17,715 bases of DNA from JBJHBY01 sp050485745 (GTDB lineage: Bacteria; Pseudomonadota; Gammaproteobacteria; Pseudomonadales; CAMLJR01), in assembly GCA_050485745.1 (NCBI GenBank), contig JBJHBY010000044.1:1-17715 (forward strand), read 5' to 3'. Every line of letters starts with the position of its first letter. Position 1 is the stretch's first letter. The position numbers were made by a program, and so were the translations under genes. Below, in pieces: positions 1-5,504 of this stretch. The notes under the pieces were generated by a model. The model made no database searches, had not been told where the DNA came from, and saw only the letters and a program-made list of their open reading frames with translations.

Positions 1-615
1 GTTCAAAGTATCTACGAGGGAATGTCAGAAGAGCAGAAGGAAGCACTACTTGTTCATTACATGAGGCTTGATGAGGCCAGGGCTTTGGACAGGTTGCTTC
101 AAAGCATCCTTGAAAAGAGGGAGGGGGCGGCTTTTATCAGCGAAGGGGTTTCCGCTGGATTTCTTTCGGTTACCCATAGATCGGGGTCGGGTTACTCGTT
201 GATCGAGTTATCATCCCTGATGGGGGATGCGGGTGCGGTGAAGTATCTGATGGATCATCATCGGGGCGACGTTGAGGATCCGGATCTTGTTTCTGCTTTT
301 GATCTGGCCTGTATCAACGGGAATTCAGAGGCCTTGAGCCTGATTCTGAATGAATTCAGAGTCTCCTGGGATCCCGACAGAAAGTGGGCTGCGAGGGAAT
401 GTTTGTATCTTTCCGTCAAAAGATCCCGGGTTGATAATTTGAGGGTTCTTCTGGATAAGGGTCTGCTTGATATTCTGGGAGTGGCAGGGTCGGACTTGCT
501 GATAGTGGTGGCAGAGGCTCGTGCTCTCCATGACAAAGTGGAAGAAATGGTGCTGAGAGCCAGGGGCGTTCGTGATACGGCGTTAACCGAATGGCCGGAG
601 TCAATGGCAGAATGA
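1..615 (+). CDS. Ankyrin-like repeat protein, 5'-partial (paralogue A)
   Basis: Function is not recognised. The frame is open to the left edge, and the residues encoded before the first internal ATG (position 22) align with residues 24-31 of the neighbouring paralogue at 784-1413. The true start is therefore probably outside the window and the ATG at 22 is internal; a GAGGG at 16-20 lies too close to it to be a normal ribosome site. Counting from ATG 22, there is an acidic helical region (1-50), a GYSLIE motif at 57-62, then helix pairs of ankyrin type (LMGDAGAVKYLMDHH, LACINGNSEALSLILNEF, LYLSVKRSRVDNLRVLLDKG). The protein is short, about 200 residues, with no catalytic motif. Ankyrin helices normally bind protein partners. 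The paralogue has an export signal, so this one may have had one upstream. The AT-richer composition matches the rest of 1-5000 and not the flank to the right. Confidence 0.8.
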   Translation, partial: VQSIYEGMSEEQKEALLVHYMRLDEARALDRLLQSILEKREGAAFISEGVSAGFLSVTHRSGSGYSLIELSSLMGDAGAVKYLMDHHRGDVEDPDLVSAFDLACINGNSEALSLILNEFRVSWDPDRKWAARECLYLSVKRSRVDNLRVLLDKGLLDILGVAGSDLLIVVAEARALHDKVEEMVLRARGVRDTALTEWPESMAE

Positions 616-619
616 TCTG

Positions 620-787
620 ATGATTAACCCGCCGATGAACATTTCCGGGGTAATGGTCCCCTCTCTCGCCTGGGTTTTTGTCCGGAAGTGCTTCAGGATC
701 AGAAGGCAGGGTAAGAGGTCAGGAAATAGCGCTACGCCACGTGGTAATTGGCAGGCTCATGCGGATGATGACTGGGTGATATTGTGA
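620..787 (+). CDS. Possible small ORF, 55 aa, start/stop coupled to the next gene
   Basis: A 55-codon frame fills the gap between the two ankyrin-like paralogues. It starts with ATG at 620, five bases after the upstream stop, and its TGA (785-787) overlaps the GTG start of the next gene (784-786) in a GTGA arrangement typical of translational coupling. The product has a short hydrophobic stretch (GVMVPSLAWVFV) followed by a basic segment (RKCFRIRRQGKR). There is no recognisable family and no clear Shine-Dalgarno. It may equally be a chance open frame in a 168-bp spacer. Confidence 0.25.
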   Translation: MINPPMNISGVMVPSLAWVFVRKCFRIRRQGKRSGNSATPRGNWQAHADDDWVIL

Positions 788-1413
788 GATTTTGTTTTTT
801 ATTCTTGATTCTGTTTTCTTCCCTCTCATTCTCGAGAGAGGACTACGGCTTGATCGAATATCTTGAATCTTTGACGGAGTCGGAGCGATACGAGTTATTG
901 AAAAAATATATGTACGAGGAGTATGAGAGGGATGTCGATATCCTTCTGCGCAGAAATATTTCAGCTAAAAGTGGTGTGGACTGGATATCGGGATTTATTG
1001 ATGATGGTGTTATAGAGGTAAACAGGAGAATCAGTGGCGGCTATTCATTGATTGAGTATTCTGCGCTTATGGGGGACTCTGATTCTGTCGAACTGATTCT
1101 GAGCAGGTTTTCCGAGGATGTGGATATGGCTGGTGTCGAGTCTGCTTTTTCTTATGCTTGCCTGAACAGGGAGATGAGTGTTATTCAGGTGTTCTTCCGT
1201 AATATTTCGGAGGGTGATCTCGCTTTTCATGGAGAAAGTATCTACACCGATTGTCTTGCCACTCTTGTTGATGGGCTGTATCTGGACGAGGTGGCAGGGT
1301 TCCTTGAGGTATGCCGATCGGTGGATTGTGGTGTTGATCTGGGCAGGATTGAGGGGCTGATTGATCAGAAAGAGATGAGTGTCGAGAGATTAAGAGCAGT
1401 GCTTTCTGAGTAG
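784..1413 (+). CDS. Secreted ankyrin-like repeat protein (paralogue B)
   Basis: Paralogue of the gene at 1-615. Both share a region ending in ...ELL/ALL, the GYSLIE motif (87-91 here), the S-LMGD block and an SAF-ACxN block, in the same order and spacing. The N-terminus (RFCFLFLILFSSLSFS) is a short hydrophobic export signal, so the mature part probably acts in the periplasm or is membrane-anchored. The body consists of acidic helix pairs of ankyrin type without catalytic residues. The start is GTG 784, chosen because it gives the signal peptide directly; no strong ribosome site is visible. Total length 209 aa. Function unknown; side-by-side paralogues with export signals would fit a binding or immunity-type protein, but that is inference. 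Confidence 0.8.
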   Translation: MRFCFLFLILFSSLSFSREDYGLIEYLESLTESERYELLKKYMYEEYERDVDILLRRNISAKSGVDWISGFIDDGVIEVNRRISGGYSLIEYSALMGDSDSVELILSRFSEDVDMAGVESAFSYACLNREMSVIQVFFRNISEGDLAFHGESIYTDCLATLVDGLYLDEVAGFLEVCRSVDCGVDLGRIEGLIDQKEMSVERLRAVLSE

Positions 1414-1559
1414 AAGGGGTTCCTGCATTAATCTGATGTGTGTCAATTTTGTCTTTGATTTATTGGGCGGTCGGTCGTTCGATGCCAGTAGCAATATTGG
1501 CGGAATCCACGTCATATAAAAAGTTGACTACAGAGCGAAGATCAAGAAGAAAATAAAAC

Positions 1560-2062
1560 ATGATCGCTAAGGTTGCTAATATTGTGCGCAGGTTATCCTT
1601 TTTTCTTTTTTCTGCCTCTATTATTCCTGTGATGTGTAATGCGGAAGTAATGATGCCTGACTTTCGTTCATTCTATTTTCATGAGTTTTATTATAAAACA
1701 ATCCTTCCTGAGACTTTTGGTAATGTGAAAATAATTGTCAAAGAGAAAGGGGGGGCAGGAGTGTTCAATACTGGGCTTTTGAGACCCTTGGCAAGAGATC
1801 TGTGGTTGAGGTCGAGGATCTTGGTGGTGTAACTGACTTGAGTTTGCCAGATATTAGCGTATCAAATTCTCTGGAAAACGCTGATGGAACAATTCAGGGC
1901 TTCAGGGTCTCGTTTGAATATGGTGTGCCGTTCAATATTGAGCTCATTGACGTTCCTGGTTGTGGCTCCCCGTGTTATGTGTCTGTGAGGTCGGTTATCA
2001 CGTTTTCGGTAAGCAAAAATGGTGAGGCGGGTGTTGAAAGATATAATCCTGCCTTGGAATAG
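1560..2062 (+). pseudogene. Secreted protein gene, frameshifted at a G7 run
   Basis: Two overlapping frames read as one gene. Frame 1 starts at ATG 1560 with a signal peptide (hydrophobic FFLFSASIIPV, probable cleavage after CNA) and runs sensibly to the run of seven G at 1749-1755. After that it becomes arginine/leucine filler and stops at 1832. The other frame is open from 1742, continues as ...SVQYWAFETLGKRSVVEVEDLG and runs to the stop at 2060-2062. One additional G would join them into a protein of about 167 residues with a mature beta-rich domain and a CGSPC cysteine pair near the C-terminus. No family is recognised. The break could be a real mutation, a phase-variable tract, ribosomal -1 slippage on the G run, or a sequencing error. 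An independent short product from 1802 is less likely because the homogeneous sequence starts well upstream of that ATG. Confidence 0.65.
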
Positions 2063-2141
2063 GTCGTGGGGTGCGGGAGTCAAAAATTTAAAAATTCAGG
2101 GAAGGTGTGTTCGAAATTCATGCCTGGATTTGGCGTAATCT

Positions 2142-2741
2142 ATGATTAGGCGTATCGCTCTTGGATCTCTTGTCGCAGTCGCTTCGTATCTGCTGATCAC
2201 CGTGTACGTAATTTCGAGAGTGGATTCTCTCACATTGGCCCATTTAACGATGGATTCCTGGAGAGATCACTATGTTGATCACTCAGTTCCCGTGTCTCCT
2301 GTTAACAATCTTGCCGCATGGTATGTAATTAATAATAGAGGTAAAGAAAGATTCTCTGACCTGGATGATGAGTTGGGTGTGGGTATAGACGCTATTCTCG
2401 GTTTGAATTGGCAGATCGGGGAGAGAGATGGCGAAAAGGTTGTAAGACTGGCAAGGCTGTTTTTGGATAATGGGGCGAATGTAAATTTTGTTGGCAGGTA
2501 TACGGGTTGCTCGGCATTGCACCAGGCTCTGGCAAGGCGCGATAAATTTTCGGTTGAGTTTTTAAGAGAAAACGATGCTGATTTTTCTTATCGTTCTGTA
2601 AATAGTAAATCGCCGAAGTTTTGCCAGTTAAGTCCAGAGGAGGTTCTGGAGAGAGTTGGCGATAATGAACAGTTTTGGGAGGGTCATGAGAGTCCGTGGA
2701 GTTCAGCGGTTAGCACAAATGAAATCGTTGCCGAAGAATAA
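2142..2741 (+). CDS. Membrane-anchored ankyrin-repeat protein (paralogue C)
   Basis: A 199-residue protein with one N-terminal transmembrane segment (about residues 5-27, MIRRIALGSLVAVASYLLIT...) and a periplasm-facing remainder. Residues ~100-150 contain a recognisable ankyrin repeat: ARLFLDNGANVNFVGRYTG followed by CSALHQALARRDKFSVEFL and DADFSYR. It is a clear relative of the minus-strand gene at 2825-3382. Both share a TM anchor, a segment with LT--W--H and PVNNLAAWYVI / PLNNSISTYLI, a following acidic E-L-D-E--G-D/G-I--IL block and the ankyrin part. No enzymatic residues are seen. The two genes converge with 83 bp between their ends. Function unknown; the topology suggests binding a periplasmic partner. 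Confidence 0.8.
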   Translation: MIRRIALGSLVAVASYLLITVYVISRVDSLTLAHLTMDSWRDHYVDHSVPVSPVNNLAAWYVINNRGKERFSDLDDELGVGIDAILGLNWQIGERDGEKVVRLARLFLDNGANVNFVGRYTGCSALHQALARRDKFSVEFLRENDADFSYRSVNSKSPKFCQLSPEEVLERVGDNEQFWEGHESPWSSAVSTNEIVAEE

Positions 2742-2824
2742 ATAGCCGGTTAGCAGGCGCTTCAGTATGAGGATTTGTGGTCGACCATAATCATGCCGCT
2801 CTGTGGGTGGTTTCTGATTGGAGA

Positions 2825-3382
2825 CTAATTCGAGGTGGTTGGCAATTCTGGATATTTAATATACAAGCTCTCAACGCTGAGTGAACAGATATTATTCTCA
2901 TTCTTCTGATTCTCTGCCCTGATAGACAAGTCGGCGCCCTTTCTCAGCAAATAGCCAGCTGCTTTAAAATTCTCGCTGGCAATTAAGTTTCTAACAGGGG
3001 TGCAGCCATTAATAGGGCTTTTGTAATTGATATCCGCTCCAGCTTTAATAAGTATATTGGCAAGATTTTCTGCATCCTTGTAAGCTATATCTGGGTCCAA
3101 TGTAAGGTATAGTATAAGGCTGATATCTGAACCAAACTCACTCTCTAGCTCTCGAACTAGATTAACAGCTCTTTTTTCAATTAAGTAAGTAGAAATGGAG
3201 TTGTTAAGCGGCAAAGGAATAACGCCAAACTCGTGATGCTGTGTCCAGGGTGTTAACGCTATAAAAGGAATGGTAATTGCATTCAGGCGAGCAATAAGAA
3301 GTATATTTAATGCCCATATCGTCAGTAAGACGATGCCGATGCAATACATTAACTTTTTCATAAAATAAAATTTATTCGGCAC
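2825..3382 (-). CDS. Membrane-anchored ankyrin-repeat protein (paralogue D)
   Basis: Opposite-strand paralogue of the gene at 2142-2741, 185 residues from GTG 3382. An internal ATG at 3361-3359 (MKKLMYC...) gives a more typical N-terminus, but only the GTG has a purine-rich AGGGG about 7 bases upstream, so both starts stay open. After a single TM segment (MKKLMYCIGIVLLTIWALNI) come the conserved PLNNSISTYLI region and an ankyrin unit: LANILIKAGADINYKSPINGC, then TPVRNLIASENFKAAGYLLRKGADLSIRA, the classic GADxN/LLxxGADxxxR pattern. Much more AT-rich than genes right of 5100. It diverges from the membrane protein at 3417 with only 34 bp between the starts. Function unknown. Confidence 0.8.
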   Translation of the reverse strand: MPNKFYFMKKLMYCIGIVLLTIWALNILLIARLNAITIPFIALTPWTQHHEFGVIPLPLNNSISTYLIEKRAVNLVRELESEFGSDISLILYLTLDPDIAYKDAENLANILIKAGADINYKSPINGCTPVRNLIASENFKAAGYLLRKGADLSIRAENQKNENNICSLSVESLYIKYPELPTTSN

Positions 3383-3396
3383 AGGGGTTCCCCTGT
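3381..3396. promoter_or_regulatory. Perfect palindrome between divergent genes
   Basis: ACAGGGGTTCCCCTGT has two 7-base inverted arms around a TT centre. It occupies nearly half of the short gap between the divergent starts at 3382 and 3417 and overlaps the GTG start of the minus-strand gene. It could be an operator shared by both genes or a 5' hairpin that masks the ribosome site. No regulator gene is nearby. Confidence 0.35.
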
Positions 3397-3416
3397 AATT
3401 TCCGGGATTAAATTAG

Positions 3417-3920
3417 ATGAGCAATTTTTGGTCACTTTTCTCTCGGCTGTATCGATCGAAACGTTTTTCCTGCGGTTTTCTTTCGGTCGGAATTCTGTGC
3501 TTTTTAGTCTTCATGGAAGATTATCTGCAAGCAGTGTTCGCATGGTTTTATTGGGGGGGCAATATCTTTGACTTCTGGTACATATATCTATGGGCATTCT
3601 GCGTACTATTGATAATCTTGCCGCCTTTGTCGCGTGGGGCATCCTGGTTCCTGCTGGCGTCTGGTATGCCTGTCATGACGTGCTCCATTGTTAAAATTCT
3701 TCTCATCGCATTGATCCCTGAGCTTCGTGAGGGTAACCCGGATCGATATTATTCATTTCCCATATCTATGCTTTTCGTTATGTATATGGCGCTGGTATTT
3801 CTTGCGCTTTCAAGAAGTGTCAAAGTTACGATCGGTGCATTATCCCTGTCTTCCTTAACCTCTGTGGTTATTTTTATTCAAATTTACGAATACATAGTTC
3901 TTCAAATGGTGGGGTCGTAA
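3417..3920 (+). CDS. Multi-pass membrane protein of unknown function
   Basis: A 167-residue, strongly hydrophobic protein with about four predicted TM segments: residues ~18-42 (FSCGFLSVGILCFLVFM), ~52-70 (DFWYIYLWAFCVLLIILPP), ~76-97 and ~115-160 (ISMLFVMYMALVFLAL, then GALSLSSLTSVVIFIQIYEYIVL). The N-terminus is basic (RLYRSKR), favouring a cytoplasmic start. No transporter, enzyme or signalling motif is recognised. It sits inside the AT-rich cluster of exported ankyrin-type genes, diverging from the gene at 2825-3382, so a shared envelope role is plausible but unproven. Confidence 0.65.
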   Translation: MSNFWSLFSRLYRSKRFSCGFLSVGILCFLVFMEDYLQAVFAWFYWGGNIFDFWYIYLWAFCVLLIILPPLSRGASWFLLASGMPVMTCSIVKILLIALIPELREGNPDRYYSFPISMLFVMYMALVFLALSRSVKVTIGALSLSSLTSVVIFIQIYEYIVLQMVGS

Positions 3921-4029
3921 GCTTGCCCAAATGTTAGGCATGTAGAAAGTCAATAATCAAGGATATCCGCACCTCTTGACCCATTCCCAGTGTTCTGATA
4001 ATTGAAGTTAGAGGGTTGAAAAGAGTTCG

Positions 4030-4261
4030 GCCCGGCTGAAGATGGCAGACCAGGAGGTTCTTAAGACCCACCCGCGCTCCCTGCTGGTTTCCCTGGGATC
4101 CGCACAGAATAGGGGCTGCGACGGACTGCTGATATCTTTCCGTCAAAAGATTCCGGATTGATAGTTCGAGGGTTCTTCTGGATAAGGGTCTGCTTGATGT
4201 TCTTGGAGTGGAAGAGCCTGAAGTCAGGAAAAGATTGCTAGAGGCTCATTCATGCTGGTAA
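4030..4261 (+). pseudogene. Decayed third copy of the paralogue A family
   Basis: This stretch aligns at DNA level with about 330-490 of the first gene, with long identical runs such as TATCTTTCCGTCAAAAGAT and GGGTTCTTCTGGATAAGGGT. In the matching frame it reads WDPHRIGAATDC-stop-YLSVKRF, against WDPDRKWAARECLYLSVKRS in the intact gene: the Leu codon TTG has become TGA at 4130-4132. An additional C near 4090-4093 breaks the frame further upstream, and similarity fades left of about 4030. Beyond the nonsense codon the frame stays open for 42 codons (4133-4258), ending LGVEEPEVRKRLLEAHSCW and TAA 4259-4261. It has no start codon or ribosome site of its own. It shows the family was amplified here and one copy lost. 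Confidence 0.75.
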
Positions 4262-4299
4262 CTGATCCTTGTGGGATGGGGCGCTCAGCTAAGACGGCG

Positions 4300-4319
4300 A
4301 TTCGTGGACGAATTTTTTT
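4300..4319 (+). terminator. Weak intrinsic terminator after the relic
   Basis: A five-base stem ATTCG/CGAAT around loop TGGA is followed directly by seven T (4313-4319). The stem is short and AT-rich, so efficiency is doubtful. The position just after the stop of the decayed gene suggests it served as that gene's terminator. Confidence 0.4.
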
Positions 4320-4427
4320 GGATTTTGTCCCTTGCTATCGGTATGGTAATAGCCCCTCTGAGCGGACCGCAGGATAGTAGAGATTTATGAGAAATTTTGA
4401 ATGATGGTGTGGCTATGAGTATGTTAT

Positions 4428-4985
4428 ATGCGAGATTACTTGGTGACGCATAAAAAGTTTATGAAAATTTTTGTTCTGGTCGGTGTGTTGGCGATGTTAT
4501 TCGGCTGCCGGTCCTATGAGCTTTACCATTACGAGGAAATACAAGATCTTATTCTTGGGGGGGAGCTTGTTATCGAGCTTGTACCAACTCGCCAGTTAAT
4601 GGAAAAGAACGGTAAAAGGATTGCTGTTGAGTCCGCTCCTTACTCTTTGTTGTTTAAATTCTTTAAGAATGAAAAGTTCAGCGATATCAAGTTGGTCGAG
4701 CTTGTTTTAACTGGTGTTTCGACTGGGATAAAGATGGATCTATCCTCTTCCAAAAGTATGGGCGCTAGACCATTTTCTGGTACCGACCGTTACTTTGCGA
4801 TTGCTGTGTTTTCCAAAAAGCTCGCAGGCGATAGCCTGGAGTATGAGGCGTACGACATTAAAGCTTCGTTGATTTTGCGTAATGAGGATGGGTCCATTAC
4901 AGAAGCCGACCTGGAGTATCGGCTAAAGCCGGAATATAAAACTGATTATCGTAGCGATATCATTGATGGAATGATGGGAATATAG
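4428..4985 (+). CDS. Putative lipoprotein of unknown function
   Basis: A 185-residue frame. Residues 12-27 form a lipoprotein signal peptide, MKIFVLVGVLAMLFGC, with lipobox LFGC and Cys27 as the lipidation site. Starting at the internal ATG 4461 would give the usual 15-residue signal before the Cys; neither start has a strong ribosome site. The Cys is followed by Arg-Ser rather than Asp, which would favour outer-membrane sorting. The mature part is mixed alpha/beta and acidic (SDIKLVELVLTGVSTGIKMDL, YDIKASLILRNEDGSI) with no recognised domain. It is the last gene of the AT-rich cluster and ends about 20 bp before the truncated toxin gene on the other strand. Confidence 0.7.
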   Translation: MRDYLVTHKKFMKIFVLVGVLAMLFGCRSYELYHYEEIQDLILGGELVIELVPTRQLMEKNGKRIAVESAPYSLLFKFFKNEKFSDIKLVELVLTGVSTGIKMDLSSSKSMGARPFSGTDRYFAIAVFSKKLAGDSLEYEAYDIKASLILRNEDGSITEADLEYRLKPEYKTDYRSDIIDGMMGI

Positions 4986-4991
4986 GCAAGT

Positions 4992-5009
4992 GCGGGGCAC
5001 CCGCTTATT
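4992..5009 (+). terminator. Possible weak terminator after the lipoprotein gene
   Basis: GCGGG-GCA-CCCGC forms a perfect five-base stem at 4992-5004, seven bases after the lipoprotein stop, followed by TTATTA rather than a clean T run. It also lies almost exactly on the composition junction at the end of the truncated toxin gene. Confidence 0.25.
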
Positions 5010-5109
5010 ACAGGAAAACAATAGGTTGTGCGTCGATCCGCGCGACGATCCGGTCCTCGGGTGCCTGGCGCATCGGCTCCGAGACGACGTTGGTATCCAG
5101 CAGAATCAT
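5008..5109 (-). pseudogene. Truncated PIN-domain toxin (FitB/VapC-type)
   Basis: Starts at ATG 5109-5107, overlapping the antitoxin stop in the ATGA arrangement typical of these operons. It reads MILLDTNVVSEPMRQAP, the beta1 strand and first acidic residue (Asp5, in LDTN) of PIN-domain ribonucleases of the FitB/VapC family. After about 28 residues the sequence leaves the family pattern (PIVFL) and meets two stop codons. Full-length proteins are about 130-150 residues with three more conserved acidic residues, all missing here, so a nuclease product is not expected. The break coincides with the change from GC-rich to AT-rich DNA, so the toxin was probably cut by the insertion or rearrangement that brought in 1-5000. 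Confidence 0.8.
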
Positions 5110-5360
5110 TCGAAGTCCACGGCGCGGGCAGGGGCTTTGTCGCGCACCTGTTCAAAGACTGCGAACTCCGCCTCGCTCAGCCTGGCCAGGCGGCCAATGT
5201 CAGCGAGCAGGGCGCCGAGCTTTAACCGACCCCCTGGAGCGACGGCTGACTCCAGAATCTCGCGCACCTCGGCCTCCATGCTGTGGCCGTGCCGGGCGGC
5301 GCGTACACGCAGGGCGCGATGTACTTCATCAGGCAGGTTGCGTACGGTCAGCATGGCCAT
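5106..5360 (-). CDS. Antitoxin, FitA/VapB-type ribbon-helix-helix, orphaned
   Basis: An 84-residue protein. Residues 3-40 (MLTVRNLPDEVHRALRVRAA...GHSMEAEVREILESAV) are the ribbon-helix-helix DNA-binding domain of FitA-like antitoxins; the C-terminal half would wrap the toxin active site. The start at ATG 5360 is chosen over the upstream ATG at 5393 because GAGGGG lies nine bases before it and family members begin at this point. In the family the antitoxin neutralises a PIN-domain ribonuclease and represses its own operon. Here the toxin that follows with ATGA overlap is truncated, so the antitoxin is without its target in this locus. ATGCA/TGCAT arms at 5388-5408 are a possible operator. It may persist as a regulator or protect against a related toxin elsewhere. 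Confidence 0.85.
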   Translation of the reverse strand: MAMLTVRNLPDEVHRALRVRAARHGHSMEAEVREILESAVAPGGRLKLGALLADIGRLARLSEAEFAVFEQVRDKAPARAVDFE

Positions 5361-5450
5361 AGTCAGAGGCCCCTCTGCATTCGACGCATGCATATTGAGT
5401 TATTGCATACCGAGGTTCAAGCGGCCTGGATTCGATGATGCCCACGGCCC

Positions 5451-5487
5451 AAAACGCAACAAGCCGGGCGAACCCGGCTTGTGCGTT
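5451..5487 (-). terminator. Intrinsic terminator of btuB
   Basis: On the minus strand a long GC-rich hairpin (ACAAGCCGGG / CCCGGCTTGT, extended by ACGCA/GCGT with one bulge) begins about 18 bases after the btuB stop and is followed by TTTT. It separates btuB from the antitoxin gene downstream. Confidence 0.8.
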
Positions 5488-5504
5488 GGGTCGTGCATGC
5501 CATT

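Larger units (their letters stand above)
3921..4427. other. Long gap containing only a gene relic and a weak terminator
   Basis: About 500 bases between the membrane protein and the lipoprotein. Apart from the decayed ankyrin-like copy (4030-4261) and the short hairpin with a T run just after it, no coding frame, RNA gene or repeat is recognised. The open frame on the minus strand at 3934-4146 is the antisense shadow of the relic: the intact copy at 1-615 gives a matching antisense peptide. Confidence 0.6.

Noticed and set aside
22..24. ATG 22 as the true start of the first gene
   Set aside because: The GAGGG before it is only one base away, and the codons upstream align with the paralogue at 784-1413, so the gene most likely begins outside the window.
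3934..4146. Minus-strand 70-codon frame resembling an antisense peptide of the first gene
   Set aside because: The similarity exists because both are antisense to homologous DNA; the sense strand carries the family, so this is the shadow of the relic.
4986..5025. Insertion-sequence or att site at the island boundary
   Set aside because: No terminal inverted repeats, target duplication, tRNA end or integrase could be found there; only a composition change and a cut gene are visible.
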